Positions 16,264 through 26,602 of a DNA stretch of 64,000 nucleotides are shown piece by piece. Every line of letters starts with the position of its first letter. Position 1 is the stretch's first letter. The position numbers and the translations under genes are program-made. Below the pieces are notes generated by a model. The model was given only the letters and a program-made list of their open reading frames with translations. It did not search any database and had not been told where the DNA came from. Origin of the DNA: Pseudoalteromonas sp. EB27 (GTDB lineage Bacteria; Pseudomonadota; Gammaproteobacteria; Enterobacterales; Alteromonadaceae); NCBI RefSeq assembly GCF_001974875.1, contig NZ_MTQD01000009.1, positions 124,001-188,000 on the forward strand. Reading direction: 5' to 3'.

Positions 16264-18960
16264 ATGACCGACATCGTTAAACTAAACCAAATAGAAGATT
16301 TAAGTGAAAAATTTTTAGTCGCTAAAGTTGGAGAGAATGAACTAGATCAGATTGACTCAGAAATGATTTTTGAGACAGTAAAAATGATGGCGCATAGTTT
16401 ATCTGTCACTAATGAAAACGATATTAATGTAATAGTTACAAAGCTGGAAGAGCGATTTGATATAAGCATGACTTTAGGGTCATATTTTGAAGCAAAAGAC
16501 TATATTCCGTGGTTAGAAGAAAGCCGTGGTGACATTGATTGGTACTTCTGGAATAGATATAAAAGACACTTATCGCATACAAATTTTCCACCGAAAGTAG
16601 TCACACAGTTAGATGTAGTTACAGACAAAATATTGGACCATTTAGAAAACCCTAAAAAAGAAGGTGATTGGTCAAGAAAGGGATTAGTTGTTGGTCATGT
16701 GCAATCAGGTAAGACAGCGAACTATACTGGTGTTTTAAATAAAGCGGCAGATGCTGGTTATAAAGTTATTATTGTACTTGCTGGCATATTGAGTGCGCTT
16801 AGAAGTCAGACACAAGAAAGGATTGATGAAGGCTTTAGAGGAGTAGATAGCTCTAAGCAATTACATGATATTCCATTGAGAGATAGACTTGTTGGTGTCG
16901 GCAAATATTCACATGACAAAGTTCCAATTTCATTTACAACTACTGTTCATGACTTTAAAAATAGTATTGCTAAACAAATAGGCTCAACCCTTGATAATTT
17001 TAATCAGCCTGTTGTCCTAGTCATTAAAAAGAATAAAGCTATACTACAAAACCTCATAAACTGGCTAAAAAACAATAACCTTAATTTAGATCAGTTTCCG
17101 TTTCTTTTAATTGATGATGAAGCTGATCACGCTTCAATTAATACAAACAAAGAAGACACTGATTCTACAGCAATTAATAGCAAAATCCGCGAGTTGCTTA
17201 AGCTATTTCGACAAAATATGTATTTAGGGTATACAGCTACACCCTTTGCAAACATTTTTATCGATCCCAATAATAATGATGAAATGATAGGTGATGAACT
17301 TTTCCCAAGAGATTTTATTATTAGCTTAGACGCTCCGTCAAATTATGTTGGCTCGAAGAGAATATTTAGCTCAGATTCTGATTTAGACATAGTTCGAGAA
17401 CTGCTAGATTTTGAAGATTTACTTCCAACCTCCCATAAAAAGGATTATTTACCAGAAGCTATTCCTGCGTCACTAGAGGAAGCAATTAGGGTATTTACCT
17501 TAATTAGAGCTATTCGCATATTAAGAGAGCAAGAATGTAAACATAATTCTATGTTGATAAACGTTAGTAGATTTACTGATGTACAAAGTCATATCAAATT
17601 ATTAGTACATGACTATGTTGATGAACTTAGAAGAAACATAATTAATCATTATGGATTAGATGAATTGCAAGCAATTAAAAATGAATCTATTAGAAACTTG
17701 AAAGAAACTTTTGACAAAGAGTTTTCAGGAGTTGAATTTGATTGGAAAACAGTTCAATTAACTTTAAAAAAAGCAGTATCGCCAATTAAAACAATCGAGG
17801 TCAATGCCTCAAAAAGTTCAGAGCCTTTAGATTACAGTAAAGAAAATTACCCTAAAGGAAGGAGCATTATAGCTGTTGGTGGTTTAAGCCTATCGAGGGG
17901 CTTAACTTTAGAAGGTTTGACAGTTAGCTATTTTATTCGCAATACGCAGATGTATGATACTTTAATGCAAATGGGCCGCTGGTTTGGCTATAGAGACGGT
18001 TTTGCTGAGCTTTGTAGGTTATATATGCCTTGTGAGGCAATCTCTTGGTATGAACATATCTCTGATGTAACCGAAGAACTAAGAGATGAATTTAAAAGAA
18101 TGGAAAATGCCAAGCTCACGCCTGAGGAGTTTGGTTTATGTGTACGCAGCCACCCTGAGTCACTTATTGTAACTGCAAGAAATAAGATGCGCACAGGTAC
18201 AAGTGTGTTAAGACAAATTAGTCTACATGGACGACATGTTGAAACTACTGTTTTAGGTACTGCTAATAGCTTACAAGACAACAACAAAACAGCTTTAGAT
18301 TACTTAATAAAAGATTTGTTGCAGACTAACAGCCTGATTAATACCTCAAGTACCAATTATTTATTTCAAGATATTAACGATGAGCCTGTTAAGAGGTTTA
18401 TAGATGCCTATACAAATCATCCAGCTTCTATAATGACAGAACCTAAGCCTCTTTTAGATTACATCGGAAAGATTAATTGCAATTGGGATGTTCAATTGAT
18501 CAGTAATTCTAAGCCTCATGATGAGCATAAGGCTCACTCTAGACAGAATATTGTCATGCATCCTTTAATGCGAACCGTAAGCCTATATAAGCAAACTAAA
18601 AGTGCTATTACATCTAGCAAAAGGCGATTTAGTGATCCGAAATGGGAAAAAGCCGGAGTGAATAAAGCCATAATAGATGCGCATATTGAAACACTAGATA
18701 ATATAAAATCCCTATCTGGGAAGTTATTAAGGCAACTTAGAGAGCGTCCATTACTGACCGTTTACCTGTTAGATTGTGAGCTAGGTGAAACCAAAGAGCC
18801 AGCGTTAGAGCATACAGCTCTAGCATGGAGCATTAGCTTTCCGGGGGAAGCAGGTAAAGGAAAACCGGAAAACCTTGTCGAATACATCGTTAATACTACA
18901 TGGTGGAAGCAAGAGTTTTCTAGTTTACTCGAAGAAGAGGATGAATTAGAAAATGATTAA
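16264..18960 (+). CDS. Z1-domain helicase-like ATPase
   Basis: 898 residues. Walker A GHVQSGKTANYTG has K150; Walker B is LLIDDEADHAS (D285, E286); QMGRWFGYRDGF near residue 570 corresponds to helicase motif VI. The FIRNTQMYDTLMQMGRWFGY stretch and the segment GLSLSRGLTLEGL are typical of the Z1 domain found with endonuclease and MORC-type ATPases. It probably moves along or remodels DNA with the neighbouring nuclease. It starts two bases after the MORC gene and overlaps the next gene by eight bases. Confidence 0.92.
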   Translation: MTDIVKLNQIEDLSEKFLVAKVGENELDQIDSEMIFETVKMMAHSLSVTNENDINVIVTKLEERFDISMTLGSYFEAKDYIPWLEESRGDIDWYFWNRYKRHLSHTNFPPKVVTQLDVVTDKILDHLENPKKEGDWSRKGLVVGHVQSGKTANYTGVLNKAADAGYKVIIVLAGILSALRSQTQERIDEGFRGVDSSKQLHDIPLRDRLVGVGKYSHDKVPISFTTTVHDFKNSIAKQIGSTLDNFNQPVVLVIKKNKAILQNLINWLKNNNLNLDQFPFLLIDDEADHASINTNKEDTDSTAINSKIRELLKLFRQNMYLGYTATPFANIFIDPNNNDEMIGDELFPRDFIISLDAPSNYVGSKRIFSSDSDLDIVRELLDFEDLLPTSHKKDYLPEAIPASLEEAIRVFTLIRAIRILREQECKHNSMLINVSRFTDVQSHIKLLVHDYVDELRRNIINHYGLDELQAIKNESIRNLKETFDKEFSGVEFDWKTVQLTLKKAVSPIKTIEVNASKSSEPLDYSKENYPKGRSIIAVGGLSLSRGLTLEGLTVSYFIRNTQMYDTLMQMGRWFGYRDGFAELCRLYMPCEAISWYEHISDVTEELRDEFKRMENAKLTPEEFGLCVRSHPESLIVTARNKMRTGTSVLRQISLHGRHVETTVLGTANSLQDNNKTALDYLIKDLLQTNSLINTSSTNYLFQDINDEPVKRFIDAYTNHPASIMTEPKPLLDYIGKINCNWDVQLISNSKPHDEHKAHSRQNIVMHPLMRTVSLYKQTKSAITSSKRRFSDPKWEKAGVNKAIIDAHIETLDNIKSLSGKLLRQLRERPLLTVYLLDCELGETKEPALEHTALAWSISFPGEAGKGKPENLVEYIVNTTWWKQEFSSLLEEEDELEND

Positions 18961-19906
18961 TCCTTGGGAGAGTATTAAAACACCTAAAGCAGATTTATCA
19001 GCAAGAAGAATTGACCATAAGCACCCTTTAGATATTTACTGGGCTAAAGACCGTTTGGGGAAATATTTATTTGTTTGTAAATTAACTGATGAATTTAAAT
19101 TGCCATTTAAATATCCTTCTCTATTAGGAGTAGAGGTTGCCTCTATAGCTGAGACTAAACAATTAGTTTTGAGTCTCAAAAATCCTAGCGACTGGGAGTT
19201 ATTTTTTTCTTTATGCAACGATATTATTTCAGCTACGAGGATATTAAAGCAATCAGCTGTAGTACCCGTAATATTTAGGAGAATTGAACGCTGGAGAGAG
19301 TTTTTAAAAAAAGATAAAGAAAAACTTCTATCAGAGAGAGTCATCAAAGGACTTATAGGTGAATTAGTATACTTAGAACACCATTTGGCAAAAAAATATG
19401 GTATGGCCCAAGCAATAGACTTTTGGACTGGACCGGAAGGTAGTCCTCAAGACTTCAATATTCAGAATGCAGCTTTAGAGGTAAAATGCCAAATAGGTAC
19501 ATCTGCACCGAAAATAAAAATTTCTTCCGCTGATCAACTATGTGGACAACTTGATGAACTTTACCTATTTGTAGTTACTTTAGGTCGAACTGAGCCTGAA
19601 GCAACAGACTCACTCTCGTTACCAACGTTAATTCTAAATATCCAAAATGCCCTTGAAGAAGGTGGACATTCTCAGCAACTTGAAAAGCTCCAAGATTCTT
19701 TGCTAAATATTGGGTATATATTTAGTGAAGAGTATCTCTCATATAGCTATATAGTTGCTTCTAAGAGGTTTTATAAAGTTTCAGGAGATTTTCCCAGGAT
19801 TTCTTTATCCAATATTCCAAATGGGGTTTGTAACGTTACGTATGACTTAGAGTTAATAAATTGCGAACCGTTTTTAATAGATGAACCTTGGATTTCAACA
19901 ATATGA
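18953..19906 (+). CDS. PD-(D/E)XK motif protein (DUF4420)
   Basis: 317 residues. The nuclease core is D167 in PQDFN, then E176-V-K178 in ALEVKCQ, spaced as in restriction endonuclease folds; a glutamate in GLIGELVYLEH precedes it. This is the family annotated DUF4420 and regularly found beside Z1 proteins. It is the likely DNA-cutting subunit of module 1. It overlaps both neighbours (8 bases with Z1, 4 with AIPR), which implies coupled translation and a stoichiometric complex. Confidence 0.9.
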   Translation: MINPWESIKTPKADLSARRIDHKHPLDIYWAKDRLGKYLFVCKLTDEFKLPFKYPSLLGVEVASIAETKQLVLSLKNPSDWELFFSLCNDIISATRILKQSAVVPVIFRRIERWREFLKKDKEKLLSERVIKGLIGELVYLEHHLAKKYGMAQAIDFWTGPEGSPQDFNIQNAALEVKCQIGTSAPKIKISSADQLCGQLDELYLFVVTLGRTEPEATDSLSLPTLILNIQNALEEGGHSQQLEKLQDSLLNIGYIFSEEYLSYSYIVASKRFYKVSGDFPRISLSNIPNGVCNVTYDLELINCEPFLIDEPWISTI

Positions 19907-21951
19907 GTTTAGAATTATTTTACACAAACTTTATGCAGGAAATTTATAGCGAAGCTGAAGTAGGAAGTAAGTTTAATGAACCTGTTTTTGTAGAAAAGGT
20001 TTGCGACTATTTAGTAGATCAAGCTGTAATAGAAAATTACCATCTCTGTAGTTATAAAAAGGATTCACTAGGCCTAAAGCTAGATGCATGGCATCAAAAT
20101 GAGGAAAATGGTGTACTTACTCTCATCGTGTCTCACTATAAAGATAGTCTTGAAACATTAACAACTTCGTTAGCTATGCAAATATCCAAGAGAGCTGTAC
20201 GTTTTTTCGAAAAAAGCCTAGATAGCAATTTCTACCAAACGATGGAAGAGACAGATCTAGCTTATCCCCTTGTACGAGATATATGTCTCAAATCGTCAGG
20301 AATTACAAGTGTCAGAATTCTTATAATTACAAATGGTGAAATTAGTAAATCAATTAAATCTATCGGACCTATGGATAACTGCAATGGTATTAAAATTATT
20401 TTCGATATTTGGGACATTGAGAGAATTTATAGAATTGACTCTTCAAGTAGCGGTAAAGAAGCAATTGAAATTGATTTTAAAGCGGAGTTTGGAGACTACC
20501 TACCGTGCTTAAAAGCATTTTCAAAAACAGATGAGTATCAGTCATATTTATTGGTGTTACCAGGAGAACTTCTATCTCAACTTTATGACAAATATACCGA
20601 ACGACTTTTAGAGCAAAATGTTAGAACATTTCTTCAATTTAAAGGCAAAGTAAATAAAGGGATGAGAAATACAATCATTAATCAGCCTAATATGTTTTTT
20701 GCATTTAATAATGGTTTGACAGCTACAGCAGAAGAAATAACGACGCTAGAAGAGCATGGCAACACCATGATATCAAAATTGAAAAACTTGCAAATTGTTA
20801 ATGGAGGTCAAACGACTGCATCGATATACAATACGCTAAAAAAAGAAAAAGCGGATTTGTCCCAAGTATTTATTCAAGTTAAGTTGACTATTGTTCCGCC
20901 TGAATTTGTCGAAACTATTGTCCCTAAAATATCAGAGTATGCGAATACGCAAAATAAGGTAAACGCTGCTGACTTTTTCTCTAATAGTCCTTTCCATTGG
21001 AGATTTGAAGAGTTATCGAGGCGAATCTGGGCACCATCGTCCGAAGGTGGACTTCAAGAAACTCACTGGTTCTATGAAAGGGCCCGAGGTCAGTATATGA
21101 CTGCCAAAACTAAGTTAACCCCAGCGGAACAGAAAAAATTTGAAAAAATAAATCCAAAATCCCAAATGATAACTAAAACAGATCTCGCGAAATATTGTAA
21201 TTCTTGGGAAAAGTTGCCACATGTGGTCAGTTTAGGTGCTCAAAAAAACTTTGGTAGGTTTGCTGATGTTATGACTGAACGATGGAACAATGACGAAAAA
21301 CAATTTAATGAATTATTCTTTAAAGAATCTATTGCAAAAGCGATTATGTTCAAAGAACTAGATAAAAAAATTATGAAGCAGTCTTGGTACGGTGGGTATA
21401 AAGCAAACCTTGTTACTTATACAATATCAAAGTTTCAACACATGCTTGATTGTAAAGGGAAGTTACTAGACTTTATATCAATTTGGAAAAGTCAGTCGCT
21501 ACCTAACGAAATACTCAGTAGCCTTTTGGATATTGCAGAAAAAGTCAATGAAGTGATAAAAGATACACCTCTGCACGTAACCAATATTGGTGAGTGGTGT
21601 AAAAAAGAAGACTGTTGGGAAAACTTAATACAGACTCATATTCAACTTAGTACTGATGTAGAAAACTTACTGATTGACCCAAGCACAGCTAAAGAGCGTG
21701 AAAAAGAAGCTGCTAACGTGCAAAGTATTGATAATGGTATTGAGGCTCAGAGATATGTTTTCGATAAGACTGATAAATACTGGAAGAAAATGCAAGCTTG
21801 GAATAAAGCTTCATTTGTCCTAAGTCATAAAGAAAAAAGCATACTAGATATTGCGGCTGCCATTCCGGTGAAAATACCTAGCGAGAAACAATGTTTATCT
21901 TTATTAGATGCTGAAAGGAAAGCCTACGAAGAAGGTTTTCATTTTGATTAA
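19903..21951 (+). CDS. AIPR-family protein
   Basis: 682 residues from ATG 19903, whose ATGA overlaps the DUF4420 stop; the longer TTG start at 19888 is unnecessary. The AIPR (abortive infection phage resistance) core is visible: FLQFKGKVNKGMRNTIIN, MFFAFNNGLTATAEE, LQIVNGGQTTASIYNTL and VKLTIVPPE. AIPR proteins occur in phage-defence operons and with Z1/MORC genes. The biochemical activity is not established. It ends four bases before the stop of the convergent methyltransferase fragment. Confidence 0.92.
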   Translation: MSLELFYTNFMQEIYSEAEVGSKFNEPVFVEKVCDYLVDQAVIENYHLCSYKKDSLGLKLDAWHQNEENGVLTLIVSHYKDSLETLTTSLAMQISKRAVRFFEKSLDSNFYQTMEETDLAYPLVRDICLKSSGITSVRILIITNGEISKSIKSIGPMDNCNGIKIIFDIWDIERIYRIDSSSSGKEAIEIDFKAEFGDYLPCLKAFSKTDEYQSYLLVLPGELLSQLYDKYTERLLEQNVRTFLQFKGKVNKGMRNTIINQPNMFFAFNNGLTATAEEITTLEEHGNTMISKLKNLQIVNGGQTTASIYNTLKKEKADLSQVFIQVKLTIVPPEFVETIVPKISEYANTQNKVNAADFFSNSPFHWRFEELSRRIWAPSSEGGLQETHWFYERARGQYMTAKTKLTPAEQKKFEKINPKSQMITKTDLAKYCNSWEKLPHVVSLGAQKNFGRFADVMTERWNNDEKQFNELFFKESIAKAIMFKELDKKIMKQSWYGGYKANLVTYTISKFQHMLDCKGKLLDFISIWKSQSLPNEILSSLLDIAEKVNEVIKDTPLHVTNIGEWCKKEDCWENLIQTHIQLSTDVENLLIDPSTAKEREKEAANVQSIDNGIEAQRYVFDKTDKYWKKMQAWNKASFVLSHKEKSILDIAAAIPVKIPSEKQCLSLLDAERKAYEEGFHFD

Positions 21952-21954
21952 CAG

Positions 21955-22276
21955 CTATAGTTTTATGTAAAGTAAAAAATTACTTATTAATTGCCCTATT
22001 TGGAATGCTAAATAGGGCGGTACAGCATTCCCTACTTGTACATACTGGTTAGTTCTCGTCCTTTCAAAAATGTAGTTATCAGGGAATGTTTGTAAGCGTG
22101 CTGCTTCACGGACACTTAAACTTCTGCACTGCTGTGGTTCATAATGAACAAAGTAATGCCCATCTTTTGAGATATGACTTGTTACTGTCGTAGCATATTT
22201 ATCTGCGACTTGAACTCTAAAATGGTCAGCGTGTGCTCTTGTATCGCAATTTGTATGAGCTGGCGCTAAATCTTTT
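21955..22276 (-). pseudogene. C-terminal fragment of a C5 cytosine DNA methyltransferase
   Basis: About 107 codons align closely with the last ~110 residues of the full methyltransferase at 27666-29204: FRVQVADKYATTVTSHISKD (motif IX region) and YVQVGNAVPPYLA (motif X). Everything upstream, including the catalytic PCQ motif, is missing. Similarity stops at about 22276, where repeat R2 begins, so the twelve residues the open frame adds upstream come from the repeat. It is convergent with the AIPR gene. It is almost certainly the relic of module 1's own methyltransferase. Confidence 0.92.
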
Positions 22277-22469
22277 GGAATCCCACGGTGCACCGGAGGA
22301 TCACACTGTGTCTTCAACTTACTTTAATGATGTGAACGTAACCAGCGTAGATAGGCCATCCATGGCCTATCTACGCTTTGTACAGCTCCATTCTGTTAAT
22401 CACTCATCGTTACGATCGTTTCAGGTATGATCACGGGGAATTGGAGTGTGTTGGTAGATTGGTGTTTAT
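22274..22469 (+). repeat. Structured repeat R2, between modules 1 and 2
   Basis: A direct copy of R1 from TTTGGAATCCCACGG to TTGGTGTTTAT, with several substitutions, including a perfect GTAGAT...ATCTAC stem around GGCCATCCATGGCC. It abuts the truncated methyltransferase on the left. On the right it ends about 118 bases before the first gene of module 2, whose promoter must lie within or just after it. Confidence 0.9.
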
Positions 22470-22587
22470 GAATAGAAGGTTTTCTATTCTTGCTGGGTAT
22501 TAAGATTAACACTAGCTGAACGATTGTTGCCCTAGTAGTAATTTACTGTTACCTTATTTGAAACATAATTAGAAAGGACTCTATAAA

Positions 22588-24432
22588 ATGAAACTCAACC
22601 AAGTTTTATCAGTTGTTAACCAAGTAGAAAAATCAAAATTCATTTCATGCCTCGATCGTCTTTGTTCTGATGCCGCTAAAAACAATAAAAAACTGGCTAA
22701 AACAATCGATAATATCGACGGTCAAATTAAAAATGCCTCAGGTAGTGAAATTACTCAACTGTTCAATACTGTTCGTGACTTCTTCAAAATCTCTGTCCAA
22801 GAACAAATATTAATGAGTAGCGCTCAGCTTAACTTATTGGTGAATATTTTAAGTCGAGACGGGAATGGTGTAGCAAGAATTAGTTGGATAGAGTCACTTT
22901 ATGAAAAAGAATGGGTTGAGTTATCTAAGCTATCAAAAGAGCTCAAAGAGTGTATCCAGCAAGGCGCAGCCGAAAGTGTTTTAGAGCGAAACCGAGCCTT
23001 ACAAATTTACCATGCTTGTATGAAAGAAGCATACTTTAATGATGAAAAAAATAATCGAGAAGCTAAAGTTACAGATGATGAGCGCAGTGTTCTCAACGTT
23101 CTGGCTAATGAACTTAATTTAACTACTGATGAATGCGCTGCTGTAGAGCATTTAGTTGATGTTATTCCTAAAAATGGAGTGCTAGATGCCTTAAATAGCC
23201 TCAGAGATATGGGGTTATTATTTATCAGCAAAAAGCGACAAGAAGTATTCATTCCTGATGAAATAGTTACGCTATTGAATGAGATCCAAGGAAAAGATTT
23301 AGCTGATAAATACGTGCTAAGAATACTTAGAACGCTAACCGATGCCGAACTTTCCAACGCGCTAAAAGCCCATGGTCGTAAAATTAGAGGCGTAAGCAGA
23401 ACTGATAAAATTCAGACAATTATACATTCAGGAATTAGCGCAGCTAAATTATTATCAGACGATATTCATAACGTTGAAGATAACCAAAATCAACGTAAAG
23501 ACAGATTAAAGCAGCTGATACAAGATTTAGAAATTGATACAGAAAAACTAGGGACTACTTTAGATGAGCGCATTGGTCTAATACTTTCATCATTATCAGG
23601 CGCCACAGAAAAAGAGTTTGATTCGCTAAGCGCAAGCGGCTTTAAACAGCTTTTAAAAACACTAGAAGAACACTTTCCAACTATGCAAGCAGTGCTAAAA
23701 GAAGCGTTTGAACTTGAAGCGAACGAAGTTATTGATACCGAAAAATTGCGTGCGTTAAGCATTACGCCACATGATATTTTATATTTACTATCAAATGATG
23801 AAGTAAGAGAAGTTCGCGATAGCATGGGGCTTTCTAAGCGTGGAAATGCACGTTTTGCTATTTTAGAAAGTTTCGCAAACGCGACAGATAAACTGATTGA
23901 AAATTACGACGCTCTAGCGCGTCGTGATATTAACGCATTAAGAGAGGCTGGAGCAGATGTAACTGAGGCTGATATTGGCGTTAAGTTCGAAGAAGTTACA
24001 AAAGCCATTTTTGAACTATTAGAGCTCAATATCGACGAAGATCTCCGTAAAGACTTAAACACCACAAAAGATAAAGCAGATATTGTAATTTCACTCAGTG
24101 ATAACGACATAATTATTGGTGAAGCAAAAACCTGTAAAAATGGTGACTTTGCAAAATACTCAACAACGTCTCGCCAAGTAAAAGCCTATGTAACCCGCGC
24201 TGAAAATCAAGGTAAACGCGTAGCACAGGTATTAATAATTGCCCCTAGCTTTTCAGATGATTTCATAGAGTCTGCCGAAATGGATACTGAAGTGAATATT
24301 TCACTACTTGAAGCGCATGGGCTTAAGTTAATACTTGATGCTTATAAGTCAAAGCGTAACCCAAGTTTCGCACCTAAATTGCTAACAAAAGGCGGCTTGT
24401 TGAAAGCTGAATTGATAGCAAAGAATATATAG
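22588..24432 (+). CDS. Large protein with SAP-like motif and PD-(D/E)XK domain
   Basis: 614 residues of an unnamed family. Residues 1-250 are mostly helical. Residues 252-285 (DAELSNALKAHGRKIRG... KIQTII) resemble a SAP or HeH DNA-binding helix pair. The C-terminal domain has a credible nuclease core: D498 in KADIVI, then E512-A-K514 in IIIGEAKTCK, followed by a helix and the strand VAQVLIIAP. By position it is the probable nuclease of module 2. A ribosome-binding site AGAAAGGA precedes the ATG. It ends 18 bases before the kinase-like gene. Confidence 0.8.
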   Translation: MKLNQVLSVVNQVEKSKFISCLDRLCSDAAKNNKKLAKTIDNIDGQIKNASGSEITQLFNTVRDFFKISVQEQILMSSAQLNLLVNILSRDGNGVARISWIESLYEKEWVELSKLSKELKECIQQGAAESVLERNRALQIYHACMKEAYFNDEKNNREAKVTDDERSVLNVLANELNLTTDECAAVEHLVDVIPKNGVLDALNSLRDMGLLFISKKRQEVFIPDEIVTLLNEIQGKDLADKYVLRILRTLTDAELSNALKAHGRKIRGVSRTDKIQTIIHSGISAAKLLSDDIHNVEDNQNQRKDRLKQLIQDLEIDTEKLGTTLDERIGLILSSLSGATEKEFDSLSASGFKQLLKTLEEHFPTMQAVLKEAFELEANEVIDTEKLRALSITPHDILYLLSNDEVREVRDSMGLSKRGNARFAILESFANATDKLIENYDALARRDINALREAGADVTEADIGVKFEEVTKAIFELLELNIDEDLRKDLNTTKDKADIVISLSDNDIIIGEAKTCKNGDFAKYSTTSRQVKAYVTRAENQGKRVAQVLIIAPSFSDDFIESAEMDTEVNISLLEAHGLKLILDAYKSKRNPSFAPKLLTKGGLLKAELIAKNI

Positions 24433-24450
24433 ATATTTTGGAGAAAAAAT

Positions 24451-26601
24451 TTGGAAAATAATAATTTATTTAAATTAAGACCAGCTGGTAGACATATTCT
24501 AGCTATGGGTAGAGAGTTGATTAAAGATAATTATTCAGCTGTTATGGAGTTAGTTAAAAATGCTTATGATGCTGATTCAGAATCAGTGAAAATGAAATTT
24601 GAGCTTGACCATATTAACAAAAATATAAAAATCATCATAAAAGATTTTGGCCATGGTATGAGCCGAGAAACAGTTTTAAAAAAGTGGTTAATACCTTCAA
24701 CTGACGATAAATTAAAAAGAAAAAAAAGCCCTAAAGGAAGAGTGATGCAGGGGCGAAAAGGTTTAGGCCGCTATGCTGCAGCTATTTTAGGTAATACATT
24801 AAAAATGCAGACTGTTGATCAAACTGGTTATCAGACTCTTGTCAATATTAACTGGAGTGACTTTGATAATGCTGAATTTATGGATGAGGTGGAGTTACCA
24901 ATTGAGACCTCGAAAGTTAGTGATAAACCTGGAACTGAAATATATATATTCGGAGATAAAGAGTTTTATGACTTTTGGGATGAATCTGAATTCAACAATT
25001 TAAAATTTGAATTAAAGAAACTAATATCTCCAATACATGAAAATAGTAAATTTGATGACTTTAAGCTCTATTTAGATATTCAAGACAGTAGACAGGGAGG
25101 GTTATTCAAAGGTGATGAGAAAATTGAGCCATTTCCTTTATTGGATTATTACGATTATAAAATATCGGGAAGAATAAATAACCAAGGAAAGGGTTTTGTA
25201 ACATTTGTTAATAACAAAGAACAAGCGGTAGAGGATGATCAAATAACATTCAACTTTGGAAATAAAACAAAGTGCGGTGATATCGAGATTGATATCAGAG
25301 TTTATGATCGTGAAAGCCAATCAATCGATAATCTAATTAAAAAAGGTTTAAAAGACGAAAGCGGTAACTATCTGAATAAAAGCCAAGCAAAAAGCTTATT
25401 AAATCAATCCAATGGTATTGGTGTATACCGAAATGGTTTCAGGATACGACCATTAGGCAACCCTGACTTTGATTGGCTAAAGTTAAATAGTGACCGAGTC
25501 CAAAACCCTTCTCTGCATATTGGTAGTAATCAAGTTATTGGATTTGTAAAAATACAAAGCGAAGAGCTTTCAAATCTAAAAGAAACTAGTGCTAGAGATG
25601 GCATAAAGGATAACAAAGCTTACCAGAATCTTATTGCTATAGTAAAAAACGTATTAAGTGAGTTAGAGGTAAGACGTTTTGCTTATAGAAGAAAATCAGG
25701 ATTGACAAAGGGAGCTGTAAAAATAGAGCAAGATTTTGAAAAGCTTTTTTCATTTATTGATGTAAAGAAGCAAATTAAAAAGACATTAATCAAAGAGGGT
25801 ATGTCGGAAGAATCTACAGACGAGATATTTAAAATTCTAGATGAAAAAGAAGCTGATAGTGCCAAGTTAATCCAAGATATTAAAAAGAAAGTTGCTATAT
25901 ATCAAGGACAAGCGACTTTAGGTAAAATAGTGGATGTTGTAATGCATGAAGTTAGGAAGCCACTTGGGTTCTTTAATAACCAGTCTAAAAATTTGGATTA
26001 TTGGGTTGGTGAATATGTTTCATCACCATCAACAGAAAATAAAAATGAAATTTTGAATATATCTAATAAATTCAACATAAATACTAATGTGCTTTCAGAA
26101 CTATTTAGTCGCTTAGATCCCTTGGCAACAACACAACGAGGCAAAAAAACGAGTTTTAAAATAAAAGACTCAATTCATCACTCAATAAGTGTTTTTTCAA
26201 GTCAAATCAAAGAGAATAATATTTTAATAAGTATTAATTGCGAAGAAAATATTGAGTTGGTTGGTTGGATTAACGACATATATGTAATTATTACAAACTT
26301 ATTAGATAATAGTATTTTTTGGTTAATTGAAAAAGGTATAGAAAAAAAAGAAATAAATATAACGGTTAAAGGGAATGACAGTTTATTTGAATTTCTTGAC
26401 TATAAAGATAATGGGCCAGGAATATCAAAGGAGCTTATTGAAACTGAATCTATTTTTGAGCCTCAATTTTCAACTAAGGTAAATGGTATTGGTATTGGTT
26501 TACCTATAGCAGGAGAAGCTGCACATAGAAATAAATTAGATCTCAAAGCATTTGAGTCTGATACCGGTGTTTACTTCAGATTACAGTCAATGGAAGAATA
26601 A
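24451..26601 (+). CDS. Dual-GHKL ATPase / histidine kinase-like protein
   Basis: 716 residues from a TTG start with GGAG seven bases upstream. The first ATPase is Hsp90/MORC-like: N37 in ELVKNAYDAD, DFGHGM around residue 65, GRKGLGRYAA from 101. The second half is a histidine kinase: H499 in VVMHEVRKPLG, N-box LLDNSIFWL around 620, KDNGPGIS at 652-659, and GIGIGLPIA near 680. No membrane segment is present. Two GHKL sites in one chain, next to a receiver protein, suggest a sensor whose N-terminal clamp detects DNA or foreign material and relays it by phosphotransfer. That role is inference. Confidence 0.88.
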   Translation: MENNNLFKLRPAGRHILAMGRELIKDNYSAVMELVKNAYDADSESVKMKFELDHINKNIKIIIKDFGHGMSRETVLKKWLIPSTDDKLKRKKSPKGRVMQGRKGLGRYAAAILGNTLKMQTVDQTGYQTLVNINWSDFDNAEFMDEVELPIETSKVSDKPGTEIYIFGDKEFYDFWDESEFNNLKFELKKLISPIHENSKFDDFKLYLDIQDSRQGGLFKGDEKIEPFPLLDYYDYKISGRINNQGKGFVTFVNNKEQAVEDDQITFNFGNKTKCGDIEIDIRVYDRESQSIDNLIKKGLKDESGNYLNKSQAKSLLNQSNGIGVYRNGFRIRPLGNPDFDWLKLNSDRVQNPSLHIGSNQVIGFVKIQSEELSNLKETSARDGIKDNKAYQNLIAIVKNVLSELEVRRFAYRRKSGLTKGAVKIEQDFEKLFSFIDVKKQIKKTLIKEGMSEESTDEIFKILDEKEADSAKLIQDIKKKVAIYQGQATLGKIVDVVMHEVRKPLGFFNNQSKNLDYWVGEYVSSPSTENKNEILNISNKFNINTNVLSELFSRLDPLATTQRGKKTSFKIKDSIHHSISVFSSQIKENNILISINCEENIELVGWINDIYVIITNLLDNSIFWLIEKGIEKKEINITVKGNDSLFEFLDYKDNGPGISKELIETESIFEPQFSTKVNGIGIGLPIAGEAAHRNKLDLKAFESDTGVYFRLQSMEE

Positions 26602-26602
26602 A

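Noticed and set aside
21990-22020. Hairpin near the methyltransferase fragment's stop as a terminator
   Set aside because: CCCTATTT...AAATAGGG is within coding sequence and lacks a T-tract; the corresponding site of the intact gene has a different hairpin, so it may be coincidental.
22233-22430. 65-codon frame in repeat R2 and the matching 81-codon frame in R1 (14397-14642)
   Set aside because: Both lie within structured non-coding repeats and share peptides only because the repeats share DNA; no ribosome-binding site was seen.
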